Assembly: GCA_964409645.1 (NCBI GenBank)
Contig: CAYPEK010000129.1
Location: 1 to 11,001 of the forward strand
Reading direction: 5' to 3'
Origin: CAYPEK01 sp964409645
Lineage (GTDB): Bacteria; UBP15; UBA6099
Length of the DNA stretch: 11,001 nt
Shown here: positions 1 to 7,404 of the stretch, in pieces
Position numbering within the stretch: the first letter of the stretch is position 1
Layout: each line of letters begins with the position of its first letter
Position numbers and translations under genes: made by a program
The notes under the pieces: generated by a model
Databases searched by the model: none
What the model saw: only the letters and a program-made list of their open reading frames with translations
What the model was told of the DNA's origin: nothing

Positions 1-87
1 TCCTTTCCTATATTATATTTGGCCTGTCAAGTGCCACTTTTTCAGAGGTCTCAACATAAATATCTTCCGTGAAATATTATAGCTGAT

Positions 88-2484
88 TCAGTGCGCGGAG
101 TCCCTGCGCGAAGAAGCTGTTTTTTCGATCTCTTCTCTTATTGCCGGGAATTCCTTCATTATCTCAAGGAATTCGTGCGAGCTGATCTCGATCAGTTCGG
201 TCGTCGTCAGCGTGTGAACCGTTGCGCTCCTCGGCTGGTGGAAGAGCAGGGACATTTCCCCGAAAAAGTCACCCGCGAAGAGGCGGGGCTTTTTGCCCGA
301 TGCGGCGAGCTGCTTATTGTCAACCTCAAGCATTCCCGCCGTGATGAGGAAGAAGGAGTTGCCGGGTGTCCCCTCCTTGACTATCGCCTGTCCGGCTTTG
401 AAGACGTGGTTTTTCGCACCCGACGCGAATCTATGTACCGCTTCATCCGGCAGGCCGGCGAACAACGAAACTCTCGAAAGCAGATATGCCGTGGAGGGCC
501 TCAGCAGCTTGTGTGCTTCCGCGAGTGCTTTAACGTGGGCGTCCTCGATGTCCTCCTGCACGCGGGCGAAAACTGCGCCGCTGATGATCGACGTCTCGTG
601 GAAATCGTTCAGCATCGCTTCCGAACTGGCGTTGATCGTGTTCGCTATGAAAAACGACTGAACGGCGGCGCCGAAGTGTGTGTATAGCTTATAGAATTCC
701 TCTAGGTCGTTTTTTGCTTCCTCAATCCATTTCTCGCAGAGTTCTTTCGCCGCATTATTAGCCGTCTTCTCCGCGGCTTCCTCGAGCGCGAATCTCAGGT
801 GGAGAAGAACTTCCAGAGTGGTTGTCAGCGACTTGATCCTCGTTGGTTCGCTCTGGGGTATCAGATTGCCGACTTTTTGCATTAACGATCCGGGGCTGCC
901 GAAATCGAACTGTTGCGACTCGATATCGGCGAGGCTGCCCGCGCTGAAGCGGTCCAGTCTGTCCGTAACCGACTGGACAAGATGCTGATACGCGACTTTT
1001 GAAATTATGCCGTCTTCACGTTTTTCGTCGTAATAGTGTTTCTCGTTGAGAAGGAGGCTGTTCACTGCGAAGTGTAGGCCCGCTTTCTCGGAGTCGTATT
1101 CCGGAGCGCCCGCCGAATGTTCCGGCGCTTCGGGCGCTGTTTTTGTGTGAGCGGCGATAAGCGAAGGGGAGAGGCTGCCGATCTGACCGGCACTCTGTAA
1201 CGGGCCGAGTACGGAAGATTTTAAAAGTGAAACCGTCTTTTCATAGAAAGCCTGATCGAGCGGGTCCAGCCGGTCGAGCTTGAAGAGGTGAAGGCTGGAT
1301 TTGATTGTCAGAGCATTGATGAACAGGGTCGAAAAGACCACGGACGTGGCGAGCGCGAGGAACAGGTCTCTGTAGGGGAAATGTTCCGGGAGCATGAGAA
1401 CGAGTCCGAGCGCCAGACCGCCGCGAAGTCCGCCCCAGAGGAGGATGAACTGGTAAGAAAAACTGATCGGTTTGATCCGGGGTATCTTGTTGATAACCGG
1501 CACCGTTACAAACACGGATACGGCGCGCGCGAGATAAACTATAAGCAGCGTCGCGGGAATAAACGTCAGGCTTTTGATAAGGACGGAATGGTTCATCGTC
1601 GCGCCCACGGCGAAGAACACGACGATGTTCGCGCTGAGTGCGAGGAATTCCCAGATGTAGTGCATGCCGTGAAGCGCCTCTTTGTTCAGTTCGAGTTTCG
1701 CGCGCGCGCCGAGGAAAAGCCCGATTGTGAGCGTCGCGATGACGCCGCTGACGTGTAGGTAATGGTCGGCGATCAGGAAGCTGAGGTATGCAGCGGCGAC
1801 AGTGATTCCGAGTTGCGCGGAGGCGGAGCGTGGCGTCAGGCGCAGCAGCCAGCTCGTGAAAACGGCGAGCGCCAAGCCCAGCAGGCATCCGCCCAAAGCC
1901 ACCTGAATGAATTGAAGAGCGCCCGACCCGACGAGAGAGAATCCCACCGCGGACGCACCGACCGCGCCGACGAGTACGCGATAAAGCACGATGGCGGTTC
2001 CGTCGTTCAGAAGGCTTTCGCCCTCGACGAGAGTGTTGAGCCGTTTTGGCGCTCCGATTTCCTTGAAGAGCGAGACGACGGCAACCGGGTCGGTCGCGGA
2101 GATCAGCGCGCCGAACACCATGCACGGAATGAGATCGAGTTTGAATATCAGGTGAATGAACACGCCGATGAACATCGTGGAGATTATCAGCGCGATTACG
2201 GCAAGCGACCCGATCGGCACGAGGTCCTTTTTGAAGTCGGAGAAATTCATATTGTATGCCGACTCGAAAACGAGCGGCGGCAGCAGGATGTACAGGATGA
2301 TTTCCGGGAATTGTTCGGAGAAACTTTCGAGCGCGGTCGGATGGTACTGTCGCAGCACTATACCGCTCAGCACACCGAGGATAACGAGAAACACGCTGTG
2401 CGGCAGCTTGATGGCTTTCGCGATTCTCGTGGAAAGGAACCCCGCCGCGAGAAGGACCATCAGAACAAAAACCGATTGCGCCAT
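88..2484 (-). CDS. CPA1-type Na+(K+)/H+ antiporter with C-terminal cyclic-nucleotide-binding domain
   Basis: This 798-residue inner-membrane protein is predicted to exchange Na+ or K+ for H+. The first ~400 residues are a string of hydrophobic helices with CPA1 hallmarks: T131-D132 in an SATDPVAV stretch, the Asn160-Asp161 pair in LLNDGTAIV (ion-binding site), and R354 in WGGLRGGLALG. Residues ~405-665 are a soluble, helix-rich linker. Residues ~671-790 form a cyclic-nucleotide-binding fold whose phosphate cassette, FGEMSLLFHQPRSATV (741-756), keeps the Glu743 and Arg752 that bind the ribose and phosphate in CRP/PKA-type domains. Ordinary bacterial NhaP proteins are ~400-550 residues, so the extra length is this regulatory tail. 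The ATG start at 2484 has an AAGGTGA ribosome site 7 nt upstream. cydB, upstream, is separated from it by a terminator, so the gene is probably its own unit. Family assignment is firm. Ion specificity and cAMP binding are inferred. Confidence 0.93.
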   Translation of the reverse strand: MAQSVFVLMVLLAAGFLSTRIAKAIKLPHSVFLVILGVLSGIVLRQYHPTALESFSEQFPEIILYILLPPLVFESAYNMNFSDFKKDLVPIGSLAVIALIISTMFIGVFIHLIFKLDLIPCMVFGALISATDPVAVVSLFKEIGAPKRLNTLVEGESLLNDGTAIVLYRVLVGAVGASAVGFSLVGSGALQFIQVALGGCLLGLALAVFTSWLLRLTPRSASAQLGITVAAAYLSFLIADHYLHVSGVIATLTIGLFLGARAKLELNKEALHGMHYIWEFLALSANIVVFFAVGATMNHSVLIKSLTFIPATLLIVYLARAVSVFVTVPVINKIPRIKPISFSYQFILLWGGLRGGLALGLVLMLPEHFPYRDLFLALATSVVFSTLFINALTIKSSLHLFKLDRLDPLDQAFYEKTVSLLKSSVLGPLQSAGQIGSLSPSLIAAHTKTAPEAPEHSAGAPEYDSEKAGLHFAVNSLLLNEKHYYDEKREDGIISKVAYQHLVQSVTDRLDRFSAGSLADIESQQFDFGSPGSLMQKVGNLIPQSEPTRIKSLTTTLEVLLHLRFALEEAAEKTANNAAKELCEKWIEEAKNDLEEFYKLYTHFGAAVQSFFIANTINASSEAMLNDFHETSIISGAVFARVQEDIEDAHVKALAEAHKLLRPSTAYLLSRVSLFAGLPDEAVHRFASGAKNHVFKAGQAIVKEGTPGNSFFLITAGMLEVDNKQLAASGKKPRLFAGDFFGEMSLLFHQPRSATVHTLTTTELIEISSHEFLEIMKEFPAIREEIEKTASSRRDSAH

Positions 2485-2541
2485 GAATATTTCACCTTTC
2501 AGATAAACTAACCGAATTCATTCATGTTTCAGGACACACCC

Positions 2542-2633
2542 TTGCGAATTCAGAAGCGCGGTTGGTCGAACCGCCGCATTGGTAAGTATTTAGGAAAGAT
2601 TCCACATAATCTTACAACCGCATGAATTCGCAA
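2542..2633 (-). other. Nested inverted-repeat element upstream of the antiporter gene
   Basis: Perfect 11-bp arms TTGCGAATTCA (2542-2552) and TGAATTCGCAA (2623-2633) enclose further pairings. The 7-bp arms GCGGTTG (2558-2564) and CAACCGC (2615-2621) extend the stem after an asymmetric internal loop. GCGGTT can instead close a local hairpin with AACCGC (2569-2574, 5-nt loop), and AAGATT/AATCTT (2596-2601/2608-2613) makes another. The two uses of GCGGTT exclude each other, so RNA from either strand could be bistable. On the minus strand the element would lie in the antiporter leader, 58-149 nt before its ATG. It may be a structured leader or ncRNA, or a small mobile repeat. I see no flanking target duplication and match no known riboswitch. 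Confidence 0.45.
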
Positions 2634-2706
2634 CATGTCAATAAATTTTAGCATTGATCGGCGCATAATTACGCTGCTACTGAAAAAACAATTAGGAGTT
2701 TAATAG

Positions 2707-2742
2707 ATGACGATCCAATCATTCAACAAAAGATCGCCATAA
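2707..2742 (+). CDS. Possible 11-residue leader-like peptide (doubtful)
   Basis: A plus-strand ATG at 2707 opens a short frame, MTIQSFNKRSP, with an AGGAG motif about 8 nt upstream and a TAA stop only 3 bp before the intrinsic terminator at 2746-2776. A ribosome site, mini-frame and immediate terminator in this order resemble a leader peptide or small-protein transcript. No good plus-strand promoter is visible (TTGATC at 2654 lacks a matching -10, and CATAAT at 2664 lacks a -35). A frame this short arises often by chance, so I list it only as a candidate. Confidence 0.18.
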   Translation: MTIQSFNKRSP

Positions 2743-2745
2743 AGC

Positions 2746-2776
2746 AAAAAGGGCGCCCGGAAAGCGCCCCCTTTTT
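2746..2776 (-). terminator. Intrinsic terminator after cydB, probably bidirectional
   Basis: The stem GGGCGC/GCGCCC (2751-2756/2764-2769) has a 7-nt loop and a small C bulge. It is flanked by five A and five T, so read on either strand it ends in a U-run. It starts 17 bp after the cydB stop codon, which leaves no room for a cydX-type gene between cydB and the end of the transcript. Confidence 0.88.
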
Positions 2777-2793
2777 ATGTTCGCATTTCAGAC

Positions 2794-3822
2794 TTAGTAC
2801 GCTTCTTCGTCTTCTACGCCTTGCTTCGTTATGATTTCCCTGAATGTGCGGTATGCCCATATCTGGTACGCAATGACGACGGGCAGGAAGACGAGCGTGA
2901 CACCGAGCATGATTTTCAGAGTCATCGGGCTGGATGCGGTGTTGTAGATGCCGCGGCTGAACGCCGGGTTGATGCTCGACGGCAACAAGCTCGGATACAT
3001 GCCCACAACGCCGAACATCACCGTGCTCGCAATAACGCCGCACGACGCGAACCACGCCGCCCACCACGCTTTTTTAGCCATCAGCACGCGCAGCACGATG
3101 AGGAACACAACCGCCGCGCCGGGCAGCACGAAAAGGAACGGATGGTGGAAGTAGTTGATGTACAGTTTAGTTGCGAATTTCGTGACCACGAGAAAAACGG
3201 CGGCGACCATCAGCAGGACCGGCCACAATTTGACGGCCGTGGATTCCGCGCGCTGTTTCAGTTCGCCGTCGGATTTCGCTGCGAGCCAAACCGAACCGTG
3301 AACGAAGAAAAGGAGAATAAACGCAACGCCGCCGAGCAGCCCGTAAGGATTCAGAAGAGAAAGAAACGGCCCGTGGTTGATGCCCGCTTCATCCAGAGGA
3401 ATGCCCTTGAAGATGTTCGCGAAAGCGACGCCGAACAGAAGGGCGGGGCCGAAGCTGCCGAGGAAGAGCATAAAATCCCAGAACTTGCGCCCGAAGCCGC
3501 TCTCGGCGAGCGACCTGAACTCGAACGACACGCCGCGCATAATTAGGCAGAACAAAACGAGCAGAAGCGGCGCGTAAAGCGCGCTGAACAGCACCGCGTA
3601 AGTGCCCGGAAACGCGGCGAACGTCACGCCGCCCGCCGTCACAAGCCACACTTCGTTGCCCTTCCACACCGGGCCGACCGTCCTGAGAAGCACCCTGCGC
3701 TCGTCCTCGTTTTTTGTCAGGAACGGCATGAGCGACCCAAGGCCGAGATCGAAGCCGCCGAGGCTGAAATACACCGCCCACAAGACTCCCCACAGAACGA
3801 ACCAGATCGTTTCGAGTATCAT
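2794..3822 (-). CDS. cydB: Cytochrome bd ubiquinol oxidase subunit II
   Basis: This is the second membrane subunit of the bd-type terminal oxidase, which oxidises quinol and reduces O2 to water without proton pumping. It is 342 residues with about eight or nine hydrophobic helices, the usual family length. Recognisable blocks are GGFDLGLGSLMPFL (22-35, with the conserved Asp25) and GPVWKGNEVWLVTAGG followed by FAAFPGTYAVLFSALY, the segment that matches GNQVWL...FAAWP in the E. coli protein. I chose the ATG at 3822 rather than an upstream in-frame start because MILETIWFVLWGVLW is the family N-terminus and GGAGG lies just before it, inside the end of cydA. The gap to the cydA stop codon is a single base, so the two genes are translationally coupled. 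The gene is followed closely by a strong terminator. Identification is firm. Confidence 0.97.
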   Translation of the reverse strand: MILETIWFVLWGVLWAVYFSLGGFDLGLGSLMPFLTKNEDERRVLLRTVGPVWKGNEVWLVTAGGVTFAAFPGTYAVLFSALYAPLLLVLFCLIMRGVSFEFRSLAESGFGRKFWDFMLFLGSFGPALLFGVAFANIFKGIPLDEAGINHGPFLSLLNPYGLLGGVAFILLFFVHGSVWLAAKSDGELKQRAESTAVKLWPVLLMVAAVFLVVTKFATKLYINYFHHPFLFVLPGAAVVFLIVLRVLMAKKAWWAAWFASCGVIASTVMFGVVGMYPSLLPSSINPAFSRGIYNTASSPMTLKIMLGVTLVFLPVVIAYQIWAYRTFREIITKQGVEDEEAY

Positions 3823-3823
3823 C

Positions 3824-5143
3824 TCAGCGCGCCTCCTTCCCGGCGGGAACAATTCCCTTTTTGGCAAAACGGGCCAGCAGCGAGAAATTCACTATCGCCA
3901 GCAGCGAGTACACCCCGATGAATGCGATAAGCGATATGAGAACCTGAGGCGCGGGGATGTTCGACACCGCATCTTTCGTTTTCATCATCCCATAGACTAT
4001 CCACGGCTGCCTGCCGAGTTCTGTCACCATCCATCCGAGCTCGCACGCAATGTAAGGAAGCGGGATAGCCCAGAGCATGACCTTGAGATAGAGGGGGAGC
4101 GATTCGAGCCGGTTGCGCGCGGCAACTCCGATCGCCGAAAGCAGCAAAAACAGAAACGCCAACCCGACCATCAACCGGAACGACAGGAAAACAGCCAGCA
4201 CGGGCGGCCGCTCGTCTTTCGGGAAGTCTTTGAGGCCTTTCACTTCCGCCTTCGGGTCGTTGAACGCGATCACGCTCGCGAGGCCCGGAATCGGAAGCAT
4301 CACCATCTCGTTACGCTCCGCCTTTTCGTTCGGGATCAGGAAGACGGGCATCGCCGCGCCTTTCTCCGTCTCCCAAATAGACTCCATCGCCGCGAGCTTG
4401 GCCGGTTGCGTTTTGGCTACTTCCTGACCGTGCAGGTGACCGCCGCCGATCTCGACCAGACAGAATATCAGCGCGAACACCGCGGCGATGCGGAACGATT
4501 TAATGAACAGTTGCGTATTCTGCTTCTTTAGAATGTGGTATGCGCTCACGCCCATCACGAAGAAGCCCGACAGGAGAAACGATGCGGACACTGTGTGAGT
4601 GATGGTCAGCAGTGCGAAAGGCTGGGTGACGACCGCGATGAAATCCGACAACTCGGCGCGTCCGTTGCGAATCACGTAGCCGACCGGGTGTTGCATCCAC
4701 GAGTTTGCAATCAGAATCCACACCGCGGAGAGGTTCGAGGCGAACGCGACGATCCAAATAGTCGCGGCGTGCGCTTTCGGCGAGAGGCGTTTCCAGCCGA
4801 ACGCCCACACCGCGATGAACGTGGCTTCGAGGAAAAATGCTGCGGTCGCCTCGATTGCGAGCAGCGATCCGAATATGTCGCCGACATACGTCGAATAGTG
4901 CGCCCAGTTTGTACCGAACTGGAATTCGAGCGTGATGCCGGTGACGACGCCGATGCCGAAATTGAGGAGGAACAGTTTCCCCCAGAAGCGCGCCATCCGG
5001 CGATAATCCTCATCGCCCGTGCGCGCATATTTGCTTTCCATCAGGGCGATGAGTACCGACAGCCCCAACGTAAGCGGCACGAAGAAGAAATGAAAGATTG
5101 TAGCCACGGCGAATTGCAGCCTTGACAACGTCAAGACATCCAT
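3824..5143 (-). CDS. cydA: Cytochrome bd ubiquinol oxidase subunit I (short Q-loop type)
   Basis: This is the haem-bearing, quinol-oxidising subunit of the bd oxidase. It is 439 residues, versus ~520 for E. coli, because the periplasmic Q-loop is short, as in the Geobacillus-like class. Probable haem ligands and partners are visible: His18 (b595 ligand), Glu98 and Glu106 in the AIEATAAFFLEATF segment, His183 (b558 ligand) and Met325 in SFRLMVGL. The Q-loop motif KTQPAKLAAMES keeps Lys249 and Glu254, and GRQPW is at 377-381. The start at 5143 gives MDVLTLSRLQFAVATIFHF, which matches the family N-terminus. The 29 residues that could be read upstream do not resemble it. AGGAGGT at 5154-5160 is the ribosome site, with a slightly long spacing of 10 nt. 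A TTGACA promoter lies upstream. No cydC, cydD or cydX is in the window. Confidence 0.97.
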   Translation of the reverse strand: MDVLTLSRLQFAVATIFHFFFVPLTLGLSVLIALMESKYARTGDEDYRRMARFWGKLFLLNFGIGVVTGITLEFQFGTNWAHYSTYVGDIFGSLLAIEATAAFFLEATFIAVWAFGWKRLSPKAHAATIWIVAFASNLSAVWILIANSWMQHPVGYVIRNGRAELSDFIAVVTQPFALLTITHTVSASFLLSGFFVMGVSAYHILKKQNTQLFIKSFRIAAVFALIFCLVEIGGGHLHGQEVAKTQPAKLAAMESIWETEKGAAMPVFLIPNEKAERNEMVMLPIPGLASVIAFNDPKAEVKGLKDFPKDERPPVLAVFLSFRLMVGLAFLFLLLSAIGVAARNRLESLPLYLKVMLWAIPLPYIACELGWMVTELGRQPWIVYGMMKTKDAVSNIPAPQVLISLIAFIGVYSLLAIVNFSLLARFAKKGIVPAGKEAR

Positions 5144-5190
5144 TTGTTCATGTACCTCCTTTTTTCGGCATTTCGCTGAGTAGATAACAT

Positions 5191-5220
5191 TTTTTACCAC
5201 GAAACAACGCATAATGTCAA
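5191..5220 (-). promoter_or_regulatory. Probable cydAB promoter with overlapping dyad
   Basis: On the minus strand a perfect TTGACA (5215-5220) is followed after 18 nt by TAAAAA (5191-5196, 4 of 6 matches to TATAAT). The -35 is overlapped by a dyad, ATGTC-N7-GACAT (5214-5230), which could bind a regulator. No convincing FNR, ArcA or Rex site is visible in the rest of the 249-bp gap. Confidence 0.5.
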
Positions 5221-5392
5221 AACACGACATGGCGCGTCACACAAATCCAAGGTTAAAGATATTTCCGAGCCCAAGAGTCTAAACACGAAGATCGCCGACA
5301 CGGTTCCCGAAATGATAAATTTTTATCTGGATTAGAAATTGATCGATATGCATATTTTTATCATGTTTTATAAAAGTCTATGGAGAAGAAAG

Positions 5393-7249
5393 CTAACGTT
5401 GTTTTCTTTTTCTTTTTTCTAATTCCTTAAAGATTACCTCTATTAAATTAAATAAACTGTCGAAGCATAAGAAAGCTTTTTTAGGCAATTCAGGCACTAC
5501 TTCTTCTGCAAATATTTTTTTGCTGTCTTGAGTTATTATTCGATATTGAGGTTGCATTAATCTCTCTTTTTTTATCTCTATCTGTGTGTCATCAATTTTT
5601 GTCGTTGCATTAGGGTTTTTGAATTTTATCCCTTTTTTATTATGTTTCTGTGTTAGATATTCTTCTTCAAAATAGAATTCCAATACAAGATTCTTGGCAT
5701 CGGCATATACTTTTTTGCCTTTTATTATTGGCAGTAATATAGCTGCTGAAGTTCCATTTTTCTGAATTTTAAATTTTTCATTATTTATTTCTATCTCTTC
5801 GAAATTATGACTCATGTTTTTGTAATTATTAATACCTTCTTTGTCCCTATCAAATAAACCGATAGAAAAGGGTTGATCAGGTCTTACAGATTCCAAACTT
5901 TTTTTCAGAGTATTAGCTCCACCGGCCCCCCCACCAGTATCTTGAGGCATTGTGTCACATTGTATTATCCTGAAATTACATCTCCTGTTTTTATATAATT
6001 TACTCCAAGCTTCTTCTAAGATTTTTTTGTCCCACTTGCCTTCAGTTAAAAGTATTGGTCTTGTTTCAGAAATCATTTTTTGTTTTATTTCTTCCAACGC
6101 ATTTTTTTCTTCTTCAATGATATTCAACCTCTCTTTATACTTTTCCTCTTGCTGAATTTGAAAATCCATTAGGCCAATATCTTTTAATAAAATATCATTT
6201 TCGATATTATTTATTTTTGATGGCTTCCTCGGTGCATGAACAACGCCTTTTTCTGTCTGTTCATTATCTTTGTAGATTCTTAATATGGACGTTTTGTCGT
6301 TTTTCATATTGAAAAAAGCAGAAGAATGGGTGGTCATTAATATTTGTGCACATTTCGAATATTCCTTGAGGATGTCATTGGCTAATTTGGTTGCAAGTGA
6401 ATGTTCAAGGCTATTTTCAGGTTCCTCAAAACCCCATATATAAGTAAGCCTTGAATTTTGAGAAATATAATTTAACAGTGAGGGTATAAACCGTAACCTT
6501 ACTCCATCACCACGAAGGCTCAAAGGTATTTTTTCATCACCAGAACCAGTTTCGATGAATAAGGCTCTAAATAGAAGGTTTAATTGTGCTGGGAATTGGA
6601 TATCAGTATTAACACCAGATACTTTTTCAAATTCGTGCCTCAACAAGGACAACTCTCCGCCTATGTCAGCATTAAGTTGTTGAATTGATCCTTTGATGCC
6701 GGATTTCCCTGTCTGCTTTTCTAATACGACGTCCTGAATTTGACCAAGAATATATGAAAAATAATTTTGGTCTTTTATTGCAGGAATGTATTCGTATTTT
6801 ATGTAATTAAGATATCTTTGTAAGCTAGCCAATGCCCTGTGCCGATTTTTTGTCTCAATTTCGCCTTGGCTAAATTGATATACTATAGAGTTTTTTTCGT
6901 CGGGATGTATAGAATCTCTATGCCATGTACGAGTTAATGTGAATCTCTCAGGCAAACTTTTTTCAGACTTTGGCCCCCTTATAAAGCCTACAGTAATCTG
7001 GATATATTGTTTGCCTTTTATTGTGTCTTTCCTGACTTCTAATAGTCTTCTTCTTGAAAAGTCTTTATTAAATTCAAAAGGTGTGTTCCAATCTGTCTTA
7101 TTATTAAAGAATAAATTTAAGGCTTTCAATATATTTGATTTTCCAACATCATTTGCACCCGCCAATATTGTTATATCAGAAAGATTATTTAGTTTTAGGT
7201 GATATATAGACCTGAAATAGCGAATTTCAATTTTATCAATTTGTATCAT
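5393..7249 (-). CDS. OLD-family ATP-dependent nuclease (AAA ATPase plus TOPRIM), candidate defence gene
   Basis: This 618-residue protein has an N-terminal SMC/ABC-like ATPase and a C-terminal TOPRIM nuclease. ATPase motifs in order are Walker A GANDVGKS (31-38), signature SLRGDGVR (244-251), Walker B ending in FEEPEN (274-279) and switch His308 in TTHSS. A charged coiled stretch at ~365-395 leads to TOPRIM motifs LTEGKWD (Glu403) and DRDKEG (Asp467, Asp469). This is the architecture of OLD nucleases and of GajA from Gabija. No UvrD-like GajB or reverse transcriptase is adjacent, so it is a stand-alone (class 1-like) OLD or a fused AAA/DUF4435 protein of the PARIS AriA-AriB sort. The ATG at 7249 has AAGGAT 7 nt upstream. 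Codon use is strongly AT-rich, unlike both neighbours, which suggests horizontal transfer. Domain calls are firm; the antiphage role is inferred. Confidence 0.88.
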   Translation of the reverse strand: MIQIDKIEIRYFRSIYHLKLNNLSDITILAGANDVGKSNILKALNLFFNNKTDWNTPFEFNKDFSRRRLLEVRKDTIKGKQYIQITVGFIRGPKSEKSLPERFTLTRTWHRDSIHPDEKNSIVYQFSQGEIETKNRHRALASLQRYLNYIKYEYIPAIKDQNYFSYILGQIQDVVLEKQTGKSGIKGSIQQLNADIGGELSLLRHEFEKVSGVNTDIQFPAQLNLLFRALFIETGSGDEKIPLSLRGDGVRLRFIPSLLNYISQNSRLTYIWGFEEPENSLEHSLATKLANDILKEYSKCAQILMTTHSSAFFNMKNDKTSILRIYKDNEQTEKGVVHAPRKPSKINNIENDILLKDIGLMDFQIQQEEKYKERLNIIEEEKNALEEIKQKMISETRPILLTEGKWDKKILEEAWSKLYKNRRCNFRIIQCDTMPQDTGGGAGGANTLKKSLESVRPDQPFSIGLFDRDKEGINNYKNMSHNFEEIEINNEKFKIQKNGTSAAILLPIIKGKKVYADAKNLVLEFYFEEEYLTQKHNKKGIKFKNPNATTKIDDTQIEIKKERLMQPQYRIITQDSKKIFAEEVVPELPKKAFLCFDSLFNLIEVIFKELEKRKRKQR

Positions 7250-7376
7250 TAAGCTATCCTTTCAATTCGACAATTAAAATCAGAAGTAACTTACTATAGA
7301 AAAATTTTTAGCAATCCGTCGAGAATTGATTCCATAGATTATAATAAGTATAGAATTATCTCATCTATCAGTGTTG

Positions 7377-7404
7377 ATTATACGATTTTTGTAAATGTAG
7401 TCAA
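7377..7404 (-). promoter_or_regulatory. Promoter for the OLD nuclease gene
   Basis: TTGACT (7399-7404) and a perfect TATAAT (7377-7382) are separated by 16 nt on the minus strand, giving a predicted transcript start near 7370 and a leader of about 120 nt. Just downstream, the initial transcript contains an AT-rich imperfect dyad (ATAGAT at 7334-7339 with ATCTAT at 7363-7368, and ATAAT/ATTAT inside it). The gene therefore seems to be transcribed on its own. The rest of the 293-bp gap (7250-7542) is AT-rich without other recognisable signals, and I see no terminator for the hydrolase gene that ends at 7543. Confidence 0.6.

Larger units (their letters stand above)
2485..2793. other. Intergenic region between cydB and the antiporter gene
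   Basis: This 309-bp stretch has no full-size gene. From right to left it holds the cydB terminator (2746-2776), an 11-codon plus-strand reading frame of doubtful reality (2707-2742), an AT-rich stretch with an imperfect dyad around TAATTA (2663-2674), the nested inverted-repeat element (2542-2633), and the antiporter ribosome-binding site. The antiporter promoter should be here, but no candidate hexamer pair is convincing. TATTAA preceded by TTGTTG at about 18 nt, near 2704-2727 on the minus strand, is only a weak possibility. Confidence 0.6.

Noticed and set aside
1..87. TTGACA followed by TATAAT on the minus strand downstream of the antiporter stop
   Set aside because: The hexamers are only about 7 nt apart, far too close for a sigma-70 promoter, and no better -10 is in the window. 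No terminator is visible here either.
1241..2125. Second minus-strand open frame inside the antiporter gene
   Set aside because: It is a frame-shifted reading of the antiporter with an Arg/His-rich product and no motifs; the antiporter frame is clearly the coding one.
1762..2511. Plus-strand open frame of 249 codons opposite the antiporter
   Set aside because: It is antisense to a conserved transporter; the translation is a highly charged Glu/Arg/Asp-rich sequence typical of a GC-rich reverse frame.
2542..2633. Integron attC site
   Set aside because: The imperfect stem is attC-like in size, but the ends do not carry the RYYYAAC/GTTRRRY core sites.
3602..4531. Long plus-strand open frame opposite cydA and cydB
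   Set aside because: It is the antisense shadow of two certain genes; its translation is rich in Arg, His and Gln without domain or membrane pattern, and it has no sensible ribosome site.
5131..5151. Six-codon frame on the minus strand overlapping the cydA start, possible uORF
   Set aside because: Its ATG sits only 2 nt after AGGAGGT, too close for efficient initiation, whereas the cydA ATG at 5143 is at a workable distance and gives the family N-terminus.
5144..5230. Upstream in-frame extension of cydA by 29 residues
   Set aside because: The added residues do not resemble CydA, and the extension would start within the -35 region of the probable promoter; the ATG at 5143 has the ribosome site.
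5393..7249. Gabija (GajA-GajB) or retron-associated OLD system
   Set aside because: Flanking genes are cydA and a hydrolase; there is no helicase, reverse transcriptase or retron RNA pattern nearby, so only a stand-alone OLD call is supported.
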